Made by a program: the position numbers and the translations under genes. A stretch of DNA of 64,000 nucleotides, from positions 1-64,000 of the forward strand of contig CAYWRZ010000009.1 of assembly GCA_964460845.1 (NCBI GenBank), in the 5' to 3' direction. This document shows positions 52,282 to 60,682 of the stretch, in pieces. Origin of the DNA: CAYWRZ01 sp964460845. GTDB taxonomy: Bacteria > Bacteroidota > Bacteroidia > Flavobacteriales_D > UBA2798. The notes under the pieces were generated by a model that saw only the letters and a list, made by a program, of their open reading frames with translations, was not told where the DNA came from and made no database searches. The stretch's first letter is position 1, and each line of letters begins with the position of its first letter.

Positions 52282-53010
52282 TTATTTTTTTCCGGCTACC
52301 AAAATAAACCGTTCCGACTGTTCAAGATCGAAAGGCTGTAGCGCATAATCGCCAAAAGTATTAATAATTTGCAATCCGGTTGCATCCAGAAGCCGCTTAA
52401 AATCGTCGGGTGTCAAAAGTCTTACTTTTTCGATATAGCTGTAATCGCGGCCTTTATCACTGAAACTGACCTGTTTTACGACAAATCCCTGTGCGATGCT
52501 GCGTTTGATACGGAAGGTGATATCGTTTTCGGTCGTTACCGCTTCGGGAGTGAGCTCACGGCTTACTTTCAAGGCGTTAAAGAAGTCGATGACGAGCAGT
52601 CCGTCGGGAACCAGCGCATCGGCGGCCGATTGCAGGGCGCGGAGATCGTCTTTTTCGCAGTCGAAATACCCGAAGCTGGTAAACAGGTTCAGCACCACGT
52701 CGAAAGAATTGGCGGGGAGCCGACTGCGCATATCGTGTACGATAAACCGCAGGTTTTCGTGCGGATGCTGTGTGGCATACCGGATGTTGTTTTCAGAAAG
52801 ATCGGCGCCGGTTACCGAAAAGCCTTTTCGGCTTAGGTAGAGCGAGTGCCTTCCTTTGCCGCAGGCCAGATCGAGTATGCGTGAGTTTGGCCGAAGCTGT
52901 AGCTTTTGCACCAGGTTGTCGAGGAAATATTCGGCTTCCTGCCGATCGCGGTGCCGGTACAGAATATGGTAATATTCGGAATCGAACCAGTCTTCAAACC
53001 AGTGACTCAT
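52282..53010 (-). CDS. SAM-dependent class I methyltransferase
   Basis: About 242 residues from MSHWFEDWFDSEYYHILYRH. Motif I is RILDLACGKGRHSLYLSR, followed by GFSVTGADLSENNIRYA and the acidic/hydrophobic post-motif FDVVLNLFTSFGYFD. The N-terminal FEDWFDSEYYHILY block is typical of a conserved Bacteroidota family whose substrate is unknown. An alternative GTG start at 53037 overlaps the miaE stop (GTGA). It is probably co-transcribed with miaE. Confidence 0.88.
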   Translation of the reverse strand: MSHWFEDWFDSEYYHILYRHRDRQEAEYFLDNLVQKLQLRPNSRILDLACGKGRHSLYLSRKGFSVTGADLSENNIRYATQHPHENLRFIVHDMRSRLPANSFDVVLNLFTSFGYFDCEKDDLRALQSAADALVPDGLLVIDFFNALKVSRELTPEAVTTENDITFRIKRSIAQGFVVKQVSFSDKGRDYSYIEKVRLLTPDDFKRLLDATGLQIINTFGDYALQPFDLEQSERFILVAGKK

Positions 53011-53033
53011 GTGCTTGCGTTTTTCGGTAGCTA

Positions 53034-53615
53034 TCACCCGTGTATAGTTTCTTTTTTTCCGTATCGAGCGATGACTTCCGCTTCGTAATTGAGAAAATCC
53101 TGCCAGCGTTTGTCCACATCAATGCCTTCTCCGTATTGCCGGGCAAAAGAGATAAAGGTGGTGTAATGCCCGGCTTCGCTGATCATCAGATCGCGGTAAA
53201 ACACTTGTAGTTCGGGATCATTTATTTTTTCGGAGAGCAGCTTAAAACGCTCACAACTGCGGGCTTCGATCATGGCGGCAAAAAGCAGATGATCGACTAA
53301 TTGCTGGACGCGGTTGCCGCCCTGGCGGATAAACTTCAGCAGGTCGTGCACGTATTCGTCGCGGCGTTCGCGCCCCAGCACCATTCCGCGCTGTCGGATT
53401 AGCGCGTGCACACTGTTAAAATGCGCCATTTCTTCGGTGGCTATGCGTCCCATTTCTTCGACCAAATCGCTGAGTTCGGGGTAGCGTACAATAAGGCTTA
53501 TAGCATTCGAAGCGGCTTTTTGTTCGCACCAGGCGTGGTCGGTCAGAATTTCACCGATGTTCCCTTCGGCAAGCTGCACCCATCGCGGGTCGGTAGGAAG
53601 TTTAAGACCTAACAT
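53034..53615 (-). CDS. miaE: tRNA-(ms2io6A37) hydroxylase MiaE-like
   Basis: About 193 residues. A ferritin-like di-iron protein: EQKAASNAISLIVRYPEL, ATEEMAHFNSVHALIRQRG and MIEARSCERFKLLSEKI supply the Glu and His ligands, and LMISEAGHYTTFISFARQYG the second set. It hydroxylates the isopentenyl group of ms2i6A in tRNA. A GTG at 53621 precedes the ATG at 53615; I chose the ATG. Confidence 0.92.
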   Translation of the reverse strand: MLGLKLPTDPRWVQLAEGNIGEILTDHAWCEQKAASNAISLIVRYPELSDLVEEMGRIATEEMAHFNSVHALIRQRGMVLGRERRDEYVHDLLKFIRQGGNRVQQLVDHLLFAAMIEARSCERFKLLSEKINDPELQVFYRDLMISEAGHYTTFISFARQYGEGIDVDKRWQDFLNYEAEVIARYGKKETIHG

Positions 53616-53694
53616 GATCACAAGCTTTACTAAGCCGCGAATTTACAGCTAAAATCAGAAATAAAGTTGTAGCGTGTCGGAAGGAGCGCTTTTC

Positions 53695-54177
53695 TTAGCC
53701 CTGCAGGTGCGCTTCGAGCATCCACAGGCGCTTGTCCACGCTGCGCGAAATGCCGGTAAACAGGTCTGAGGTGCCTTTGTCGCCGTAGCTGTCGCTCAGA
53801 TCGATAGCCTGCCGCACGTGTTGGCCGTACACCGAAAGCGCGTCACTGAAGGCGACCACATGCGAACCCCATTCGTGAATGTCTTTCGGATACGAAGGGA
53901 TGCGGGTTACTTTGGCGATTTTTTCCAGTGTACCGTTGGCCGTACCGCCCAGGGCAACGATGCGTTCGGCAATTTCGTCGTTGAAGCCGTCGAGCTCGGC
54001 GCGGATATCGTCAAAAAGCGGATGCAGCGTACCGAAATTGGGACCTTTTATGTTCCAATGCGCCTGTTTGGCCTGCAAAGCCAAATCAATGCCATCGGCC
54101 AAATGCTGACTCAGAAGGGTATTGACTTTTACACGGATATCTTCCGCTAAATCGTGTCGGGTGGCTAACATTTTCAT
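53695..54177 (-). CDS. dps: Dps family DNA-binding ferritin-like protein
   Basis: 160 residues, the usual length. The ferroxidase helix has LALQAKQAHWNIKGPNFGTL and HPLFDDIRAELDGFNDEIAE. It forms a dodecamer that stores iron and protects DNA from hydrogen peroxide. It is a single gene; upstream, TATCTTGT resembles a -7 box. No OxyR-like operator is evident. Confidence 0.95.
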   Translation of the reverse strand: MKMLATRHDLAEDIRVKVNTLLSQHLADGIDLALQAKQAHWNIKGPNFGTLHPLFDDIRAELDGFNDEIAERIVALGGTANGTLEKIAKVTRIPSYPKDIHEWGSHVVAFSDALSVYGQHVRQAIDLSDSYGDKGTSDLFTGISRSVDKRLWMLEAHLQG

Positions 54178-54451
54178 GACGAATTGTATTAATAAATTAG
54201 ATAATCCTTATGCGTACAAGATACGAAATTGTTGGGCGTCTTTCAAGTCGAAATAAGCCTTTGCGAAGGAAATATCTACTTTTTTTCCGTGTGGTCTGAA
54301 AATAAAATTTCAGGAATAAATCCTTGTAAAACGCAGGCATTCAGTCTTTCGGTTCGGGAGAAATCCGGTTGTTAACACCTGTTGATAATTCGGATTTCGC
54401 AGATTAGCCCGACCTTTTTATTTTTAAAGACAAACCATAATTTTTCCGACT

Positions 54452-55546
54452 GTGAAAAAAACACTACTCCTTCTGCTCGGTTGCGGATGGGTTCACCTGG
54501 CGCTTGCACAGCCCGATGCGCTCAGCCCCAAAGAACGGCAGTACAAAGATTCTATCGACGCTTTAAATGCCGCTTCGGCCATGACCGCCGAATTTCAGGA
54601 AGCCTATAACAAAGGCAATTCCCTGTTTGCTTCGGGACATTACGCTACCGCAATTGCCTCGTACGAAAGAGCATTGTCGATTGCGCCCGAATTTACAGAG
54701 GCATGGTACAACAAAGGAGTCGCCGAGATCGAAGCCGGAAAAACACCCGCTGCGGTAGAGAGCTTTACCCGCCTGCTTAGCCTCAATGCGCAGAACGGAA
54801 AAGCGTATTACCAACGTGCCAGGGCGCATCAGCTTGGCAAAGATTACCGCAATGCGGAGCTTGATTTGTTACAGGCGATGAAGCTTACTCCTAAAAACGA
54901 AAACGTGTTTTACAACCTGGGTACGGTTTATTTTATGATGAAAGATTACAACCGCGCCCTCGAACAGTTTACCGCCGCCATTAAGCTCAAGCCCGATTTT
55001 GCGTATGCCTACAACGATCGCGGAAGCTGCTACCGTATGCTTGAAAAATATACCGAAGCCGTGAGAGAATATGACCTGGCGCTCAAATACAATCCCAATT
55101 TGCCTTTTGCCCTGAATAACCTCGGTACCGTACGCAAAAAAATGAAGAATTACACCGGAGCGATAGAAGCGTATAACCGGGCGATAAGCATCGATGCCAA
55201 TTTTTATTTGGCCTACAACAACCGTGGTAGCGTGCATTTTGAGCAAGGCAAATACGAAGAAGCGATCAAAGATTTTACCAAAGCCTTAGAAATTAATGCC
55301 TCTTACGCACCGTCGTACAACAATCGCGGAAGTTGCCACTTCAAAAAGGAAGACTACAAAGCGGCACTGGCCGATTTTGATAAGGCTATTCAGCTCGATC
55401 CGCAGTACGCCAATGCTTATGTGAACCGTGGTACGGCACGTGAAAGAACCCGCGATGCCGCCGGTGCATGCGAAGACTGGCAAAAGGCCCGACAGCTTGG
55501 TGCCGAGCTCGGTAAAAAATACAGTGTCAACGATTGCAACGAATAA
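54452..55546 (+). CDS. Exported TPR-repeat protein
   Basis: 364 residues. GTG start at 54452 with a signal peptide (LLLLLGCGWVHLALAQP). Seven to eight tetratricopeptide repeats run through the body, such as ASGHYATAIASYERALSIAP, MKDYNRALEQFTAAIKLKP, FEQGKYEEAIKDFTKALEIN and KEDYKAALADFDKAIQLDP. TPR arrays bind peptide segments of partners. The OmpA/PD40 gene begins five bases after its stop, so the two are co-transcribed and probably act together in the envelope. Confidence 0.9.
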   Translation: MKKTLLLLLGCGWVHLALAQPDALSPKERQYKDSIDALNAASAMTAEFQEAYNKGNSLFASGHYATAIASYERALSIAPEFTEAWYNKGVAEIEAGKTPAAVESFTRLLSLNAQNGKAYYQRARAHQLGKDYRNAELDLLQAMKLTPKNENVFYNLGTVYFMMKDYNRALEQFTAAIKLKPDFAYAYNDRGSCYRMLEKYTEAVREYDLALKYNPNLPFALNNLGTVRKKMKNYTGAIEAYNRAISIDANFYLAYNNRGSVHFEQGKYEEAIKDFTKALEINASYAPSYNNRGSCHFKKEDYKAALADFDKAIQLDPQYANAYVNRGTARERTRDAAGACEDWQKARQLGAELGKKYSVNDCNE

Positions 55547-55551
55547 AGCAG

Positions 55552-57624
55552 ATGAAAAAACATATATTCCTCTTCGGACTGTTTCTGACCTTAACCCCGT
55601 TTTTGTACGGGCAAAACGTCGAATTCAAATCCTCCAATTTCAAAGATCGAAAAGACGAATTGAAAGCCGCTACCGATAATATCTCCAAAGGAGATGCTTT
55701 TCTCAAAAAAGGTAACGAAGCCGTTGTCAATACCGAAAACCCGGGCGATAATTTTCACCTGGCACTTTCGCATTACCTCCACGCGCAGGCTTTTAATCCG
55801 AATAATGCCGATCTCAATTTTAAAATAGGCAACTGCTACCTTTATACCAACGAAAAATACAAGGCGAAAGAGTATATTTTTAACGCCCAAAAGCTGGATC
55901 CCAACGTGGATCGAAAGCTGCTTTTTTTCCTCGGAATGGTGTATCAGCTCGATATGCAGTGGGACGAGGCCACCCGTCATTACCGCGCATTTAACGAAAG
56001 TAAAAAGGCGGAGGTGTATGAGAAATTCACCAAAAAATACATCGACGAATGCCGCTACGGAAAAGAATTTTCGGCCAAACCCGAACGCGTATGGGTCGAT
56101 AACCTGACCGGGCTCAATTCTGCGGCCGACGATTACAGCCCTTGTATCACGACCGATGGCGAACAGCTTATTTTCACTTCTCGACGCCCTAACGGACATA
56201 CCCCCAACGCTTTCGGCGGATACGATGCCGATGTCTATAGCGCCGAGTACCAGAACGGCAAATGGAGCACTCCTCAACCCGTGCAGGCACTCAATACCGA
56301 TAAGGATGAAACGGTGAGCATGCTTTCCTACAACGGAACCAAAATGCTGCTGTTTCGCGAAGAAAACGGCAATTTCGATGTGTTCGAATCCTTTCAGAAA
56401 GGGCTGAGCTGGACCAATCCCATCAGCTTTTCGCGCAACGTCAATACAGTAGCCAACCAGACCTACGCTTCGTACGATTACGACGATGTAAAAGTGTATT
56501 TCGTATCCGACAAGGAAGGTGGGTTATCGCAAACCGGCACCGATATTTATTTCAGCGGCGTGATAGACCGCGCCAAGCGCAGCTACGGCAATGCCATGTC
56601 GATCGGTACGGTGATCAACACCCGTTTTAACGAAGGTGGACTTTACCTGCACCCCGACGGCAACACCATGTATTTCTGCTCGCAGGGTCACAACTCCATG
56701 GGCGGATACGATATTTTCGTGTCGTACAAAAAGCAGGGGCAATGGACCGCGCCCGTGAATCTTGGCTATCCGATTAACACTCCGTACGACGATTATTTCT
56801 TTGCCGTGACTGCCAACGGTAAGCACGCGTATATTGCCTCTAATCGCCCCGGTGGTTCGGGTGGACTCGACCTCTACAAAGTGACCCTTTGGGGACCCGA
56901 GAAACAGCTTGTGGTCGATACCGAAGATTACCTGCTGGCCAGTGTGGCAAGCCCTATTCAGGATAATACGATCGAAGCCTCGGTGCAAGTGCAGAAACGC
57001 AGCCTTACTGTGTTCAAAGGGCGTACCATCGACGCTATTTCGCGCAAGCCTGTCGAGGCCGATATTGACATTATCGACAATAGCAACGGGCAGGTGATTT
57101 CGACCTTCAAGTCGAACAGCGCCACAGGAAAATTTCTGCTTTCGCTCAATGCAGGTAAAAACTACGGGATTGCCGTCAAAGCCGAAGGTTATCTTTTCCA
57201 TTCCGAGAATTTTGATATTCCTTCCATGTCCGATTACAACATGGTCGATAAGGAAATTGAGCTGAAAAATATCGCTGTGGGTAGCAAAATTGCGCTGCGA
57301 AATATTTTCTTCGCTACGGGCAGCGCCCAGCTTACTCCGGCATCTAACTCCGAGCTCGAACGATTGGTGAAGCTGCTGAAAGAAGTGCCCAAGCTGCGTA
57401 TCGAAATTTCGGGACATACCGACAACGTAGGTAGCGAAAGCATGAATCAGAAACTGTCTGAAGACCGTGCGTCTTCGGTGGTGAATTACCTCGTTGGAAA
57501 AGGGATTGACAAATCGCGGCTTACTTCTGCCGGTTACGGATCGACGCGTCCTGTGGCGACCAATAACAGCGATGAAGGTCGTCAGCAGAACCGCCGTACC
57601 GAATTTGAGATTATCGGCAACTGA
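55552..57624 (+). CDS. OmpA-family protein with TPR, PD40 propeller and CRD-like domains (PorE-like layout)
   Basis: About 690 residues from MKKHIFLFGLFLTLTPFLYG (signal peptide I, not a lipobox). Order: TPR region (about 40-160), PD40/WD40-like propeller (about 185-440: YSPCITTDGEQLIFTSRRP, GGLYLHPDGNTMYFCSQGHN, SNRPGGSGGLDLYKV), a carboxypeptidase-regulatory-like sandwich (about 490-570: GRTIDAISRKPVEADIDIID), and OmpA C-terminal peptidoglycan-binding domain (about 590-690: ISGHTDNVGSESMNQKLSED, SAGYGSTRPVATNNSDEGRQ). The order resembles T9SS PorE, which is a lipoprotein; this protein is not, so it may be a paralog. Confidence 0.88.
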   Translation: MKKHIFLFGLFLTLTPFLYGQNVEFKSSNFKDRKDELKAATDNISKGDAFLKKGNEAVVNTENPGDNFHLALSHYLHAQAFNPNNADLNFKIGNCYLYTNEKYKAKEYIFNAQKLDPNVDRKLLFFLGMVYQLDMQWDEATRHYRAFNESKKAEVYEKFTKKYIDECRYGKEFSAKPERVWVDNLTGLNSAADDYSPCITTDGEQLIFTSRRPNGHTPNAFGGYDADVYSAEYQNGKWSTPQPVQALNTDKDETVSMLSYNGTKMLLFREENGNFDVFESFQKGLSWTNPISFSRNVNTVANQTYASYDYDDVKVYFVSDKEGGLSQTGTDIYFSGVIDRAKRSYGNAMSIGTVINTRFNEGGLYLHPDGNTMYFCSQGHNSMGGYDIFVSYKKQGQWTAPVNLGYPINTPYDDYFFAVTANGKHAYIASNRPGGSGGLDLYKVTLWGPEKQLVVDTEDYLLASVASPIQDNTIEASVQVQKRSLTVFKGRTIDAISRKPVEADIDIIDNSNGQVISTFKSNSATGKFLLSLNAGKNYGIAVKAEGYLFHSENFDIPSMSDYNMVDKEIELKNIAVGSKIALRNIFFATGSAQLTPASNSELERLVKLLKEVPKLRIEISGHTDNVGSESMNQKLSEDRASSVVNYLVGKGIDKSRLTSAGYGSTRPVATNNSDEGRQQNRRTEFEIIGN

Positions 57625-57648
57625 TAAATTTCTTACCTGTACTACGTA

Positions 57649-57685
57649 AAGCGGCCGGGCGATTTCGCCCGGCCGCTTCTCTTTT
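57649..57685. terminator. Bidirectional terminator between convergent operons
   Basis: AAGCGGCCGGGCGA / TCGCCCGGCCGCTT arms with a minimal loop, followed by CTCTTTTT on the plus strand. It ends the OmpA-type operon and lies beyond the stop of the minus-strand MarR gene. Confidence 0.92.
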
Positions 57686-57700
57686 TACGAATGAAAACGG

Positions 57701-58303
57701 TCAATGTGCCATTTCGTGTTCGGGACAATCGATGCGGATGTCTTTGTCTTGCAAGACCGTTTCTAACAACCTGCAGTAGTGTTTGTCTTTTTCGATCCGA
57801 TAATGCGCGCAGGTAAAACACATACGTTGTAGCGTGATAATGCCTGCCTTTTGGAGTTCGTGAATTAAACGCAGCAAGCCGTCAAGCATCACCTGTTTTT
57901 GTGTAAGCGTAAGTTTGTCGAGCGGTTTTTCGAGGTGACGCGTAAATAGCGATAGCTGTTGTGCAGTTTGGCGACCTTCGGGACTTAGTTCAAGTGTAAA
58001 GCTACGCGAGTCGTATTCGTCTTGCACTTTTTGGATCAACCCTTTTTGCTGCAACACTTTTACACTGTCGCTGATAGTGGCTTTGGTCATGTTAAACTCG
58101 TCGGCCAGGTAGCTTACCCTGCATTTTTCGCGCGCGTGAAACAACAGGAAAATCAGTAGCTGAACTTGTATCGGACTGAGCGAGTTTTCTTTGCTTTCGT
58201 TCCACAGCAGTACCCTGAACGCTTCCGAAATACGTTCGAGCGCTACCACGATTTTGCTTTCTATTTTTTTTTCCTGAGTCTGCAGGTCGAACGAAGAACC
58301 CAT
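57701..58303 (-). CDS. MarR-family regulator with a cysteine-rich tail
   Basis: 200 residues. A winged helix-turn-helix of MarR type spans about 30-150 (VSYLADEFNMTKATISDSVK, then GLIQKVQDEYDSRSFTLELS). The last 45 residues, beyond the normal MarR domain, carry a CxxC and two more cysteines (QRMCFTCAHYRIEKDKHYC, IRIDCPEHEM), perhaps for zinc or Fe-S, which suggests a redox or metal sensor. It is the last gene of an operon with DUF2024 and thioredoxin-like genes, two bases after the former, and probably controls that operon (see palindromes at 58973 and 59001). Confidence 0.88.
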   Translation of the reverse strand: MGSSFDLQTQEKKIESKIVVALERISEAFRVLLWNESKENSLSPIQVQLLIFLLFHAREKCRVSYLADEFNMTKATISDSVKVLQQKGLIQKVQDEYDSRSFTLELSPEGRQTAQQLSLFTRHLEKPLDKLTLTQKQVMLDGLLRLIHELQKAGIITLQRMCFTCAHYRIEKDKHYCRLLETVLQDKDIRIDCPEHEMAH

Positions 58304-58305
58304 AG

Positions 58306-58656
58306 TTAGTCACAGTTTTCCATTTCAAGGATGTAATATCCTTTTTGCGTAATATCCGCTTGCCATTCCGGATAAACCGTTCTTACGTGGCAAAACCGAC
58401 ATTGTTTCGCGCTCAGCATTTGCCCTTCCTGTCCCTTGCTTTTCAGGTATTCTTTACCGTAGGTGTAAATTACCGTAGTATCCTTTAATGTTTCGGGCAC
58501 GATAATATCGAAGTGCATCACTTTCCCGTCTTTTTTGGTGACATAAGTATCCCAAACTGCTACTTTCATTTTTACAGAATTTATGCGTTTTTCCTGTGCT
58601 TGTGCGGTGGTACCTGCCAGCGTAAAGAGCAGGAGAAATAGTGCGTTATAACACAT
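58306..58656 (-). CDS. DUF2024 family protein with an apparent signal peptide
   Basis: About 116 residues. The DUF2024 core starts at MKVAVWDTYVTKKDGKVMHF and ends with KQCRFCHVRTVYPEW and GYYILEMENC. Usual DUF2024 proteins are about 85-90 residues and start at that Met. Here the frame extends upstream with MCYNALFLLLFTLAGTTAQA, a convincing signal peptide, starting at ATG 58656 (TTG 58686 and ATG 58569 are alternatives). If exported, the CRFCH (CxxCH) site would face the periplasm, where heme attachment or disulfide chemistry is possible. It sits two bases before the MarR gene. Confidence 0.7.
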   Translation of the reverse strand: MCYNALFLLLFTLAGTTAQAQEKRINSVKMKVAVWDTYVTKKDGKVMHFDIIVPETLKDTTVIYTYGKEYLKSKGQEGQMLSAKQCRFCHVRTVYPEWQADITQKGYYILEMENCD

Positions 58657-58718
58657 AGAGAGAAAATTTGAAAAAATACCCCGCAAGGTCAGGGTTACTT
58701 TCCTTGCAGGGCAAAAAA

Positions 58719-58952
58719 TTAATTTTTCACATCCGCCAGCGATGCACCAAAGTTAATGTGGAGCACATTTCCCTGAGGCGTCACCAAAGCGGGAACGGAT
58801 TTTACACCGGCTTTTTCAGCTTCGGCGATTTTGTTTTTCTGTTCACCCAGGTGAACCACTTCTACTTTTTCGGCACCTACAAGCGCGATGAGGTCTTGCT
58901 CGGCGCTTACGCATACGGGGCAACCGGCGTGATAAAAAACGGACTTGCTCAT
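58719..58952 (-). CDS. Small thioredoxin/glutaredoxin-like protein (CPVC)
   Basis: 77 residues with no signal peptide. The active site is VFYHAGCPVCVSAEQDLI, the cis-proline in VKSVPALVTPQGNVL. It is a minimal thioredoxin fold, probably a cytoplasmic disulfide exchange protein. It is the first gene of the operon with DUF2024 and MarR, with a TATATTTG promoter 40 bases upstream between two palindromes. Confidence 0.85.
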   Translation of the reverse strand: MSKSVFYHAGCPVCVSAEQDLIALVGAEKVEVVHLGEQKNKIAEAEKAGVKSVPALVTPQGNVLHINFGASLADVKN

Positions 58953-58972
58953 GTGAATAAAGAATTAAATGT

Positions 58973-58993
58973 GACAGGCATTATTGCCTTGTC
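58973..58993. promoter_or_regulatory. Candidate operator 1 (imperfect palindrome)
   Basis: GACAGGCA-TTAT-TGCCTTGTC: the arms pair except for one extra base. It lies just downstream of the -7 element of the thioredoxin-like gene, where a bound repressor would block transcription. The MarR protein encoded in the operon is the obvious candidate. Confidence 0.55.
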
Positions 58994-59000
58994 AAATATA
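58993..59000 (-). promoter_or_regulatory. Probable -7 element of the trx-DUF2024-marR operon
   Basis: TATATTTG on the minus strand is a full TAnnTTTG match about 40 bases upstream of the first ATG. It is sandwiched between two palindromes. Confidence 0.6.
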
Positions 59001-59015
59001 GTAAGGATTCCTAAC
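59001..59015. promoter_or_regulatory. Candidate operator 2 (palindrome in the promoter spacer)
   Basis: GTAAGGATTCCTAAC matches its reverse complement at 12 of 15 positions (one of the mismatches is the unavoidable centre). It adjoins the -7 element on the upstream side, the -33/-7 spacer, as expected for a MarR operator. Confidence 0.5.
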
Positions 59016-59071
59016 AATTTAAAATAAATTTTTCACACTTGCCTGTAGGTTGTGGGAGCGTATAGAATGAA

Positions 59072-60682
59072 TTAGCTGCTCCAACTTCCGACATGGGCGA
59101 ATCCCCAACGTTCGGGATCGGCGTACTTGAAGTCGAGCTTGTAGCGATCGGGTATTTCTTTCAGGAAGGATCCGGCGGCATAAGAAGGGAAAATTTCTTC
59201 GTAGGTCAGCATGGATTGAAAAGAAATACGGCGGTAAATATGTGAGCGGGTAATGTTTTCTTTACTGTCTAATCCCGAAGCACCAAGCAGTTCCACCATA
59301 CTTTCGACCGTTTTACGGTGAAAATTGGCGACCCTTGTCTTTTTATCGTCCACTACGAGTCCTATCGTTAAGCGGGGATCCTGTGTGGCAACGCCTACCG
59401 GGCATTTGTTCGTATTGCAGAGCAGTGCCTGGATACAGCCTACGGCCATCATCATGGCTCTTGCCGAATAGCAGGCGTCGGCACCTAAGGCCATAGCCCT
59501 TACGATATGGAAGCCGCTGGTGATTTTTCCGGCGGCCAGTATGCGGATATGATGCCGTATATTTAATCCGGTCAGGATATTTTCTACGAAATCGAGTCCG
59601 TCTAACAGCGGAGCGCCCACGTAATTTGAAAATTCCTGCGGAGCGGCTCCCGTTCCGCCTTCGGCCCCATCGACCGTAATAAAGTCGGGATAAATATCCA
59701 GCTCTATCATGGCTTTACAGATGCTGATAAATTCACTTTTATGGCCGATACAGAGTTTGAATCCGACGGGTTTTCCATCCGACAGCTCACGCAGTTGCTG
59801 AATAAAACGGATCAGCTCACGCGGCGTAGTGAAAGCTTTGTGGTAGGGCGGGGAAGCGACTAATGTATAAGGTTCGATATGCCGTATGGCTGCAATTTCA
59901 GGCGTGTTTTTGGCGGCGGGCAGAATACCGCCATGACCCGGTTTGGCACCTTGAGATATTTTCAGCTCGATCATTTTTACTTGCGGTAGCAGGGCTTTTT
60001 CCCGGAACAGTGCGGGGTCGAAATTTCCATCGGCTGTACGGCATCCGAAGTACCCTGTACCAATCTGCCAAATCACGTCTCCCCCGTGTTTGAGGTGGTA
60101 AGGACTTAATCCGCCCTCGCCTGTATTTTGTGCAAATCCACCCATTTTTGCACCGGCATTCATCGCTTCTACCGCATTGGAGCTGAGCGAGCCGTAGCTC
60201 ATGGCCGATACGTTATAGACGCTGCACGAATAGGGTTGCGCACAATCTTTATTACCGACAAGTACCCTTGGATTGTGATCGAGCAGTCTAAAATCTTTCG
60301 GAGCGATAGAGTGGCACAGCCATTCGTAACCTTCAGTGTACACATCCAGTTGCGTACCGAAAGGCATGGTGTCGTTCTCTTCTTTGGAACGCTGGTAAAT
60401 GGTAGAGCGATCGACCCGGTTAATAGGGCGCCCGTCGATATCCGATTCGATAAAATACTGGTAGATTTTGGGGCGCAGATCTTCCATGACAAAGCGCAGC
60501 CTTCCCAGCAGGGGGTAAATTCGCATAATGGAATGCCGCTTTTGGAACATATCGTAGTACCCCATGGCGGTAAAGAACAGCACTACGCCGAAAACGATGT
60601 ACCAGCCCGGATGGAGGTAAAAGGAAAGCAAAAAGGTAATTACCGCCAGGGCGGTAGAGGTCAGGATGAAAATACGTCTCAT
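59072..60682 (-). CDS. Membrane-anchored FMN-binding glutamate-synthase-like protein
   Basis: About 536 residues from MRRIFILTSTALAVITFLLS. Two N-terminal membrane helices (about 4-40) precede a GltS FMN/substrate domain: CSVYNVSAMSYGSLSSNAVE, GGFAQNTGEGGLSPYHLKHG, KISQGAKPGHGGILPAAKN and FITVDGAEGGTGAAP. The [3Fe-4S]-type cysteines are in AVGCIQALLCNTNKCPVGVA. It lacks the amidotransferase and C-terminal domains of true glutamate synthase. These stand-alone proteins are of unclear substrate. The open frame extends upstream to 60853, but the extension has no membrane or domain features. Confidence 0.88.
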   Translation of the reverse strand: MRRIFILTSTALAVITFLLSFYLHPGWYIVFGVVLFFTAMGYYDMFQKRHSIMRIYPLLGRLRFVMEDLRPKIYQYFIESDIDGRPINRVDRSTIYQRSKEENDTMPFGTQLDVYTEGYEWLCHSIAPKDFRLLDHNPRVLVGNKDCAQPYSCSVYNVSAMSYGSLSSNAVEAMNAGAKMGGFAQNTGEGGLSPYHLKHGGDVIWQIGTGYFGCRTADGNFDPALFREKALLPQVKMIELKISQGAKPGHGGILPAAKNTPEIAAIRHIEPYTLVASPPYHKAFTTPRELIRFIQQLRELSDGKPVGFKLCIGHKSEFISICKAMIELDIYPDFITVDGAEGGTGAAPQEFSNYVGAPLLDGLDFVENILTGLNIRHHIRILAAGKITSGFHIVRAMALGADACYSARAMMMAVGCIQALLCNTNKCPVGVATQDPRLTIGLVVDDKKTRVANFHRKTVESMVELLGASGLDSKENITRSHIYRRISFQSMLTYEEIFPSYAAGSFLKEIPDRYKLDFKYADPERWGFAHVGSWSS

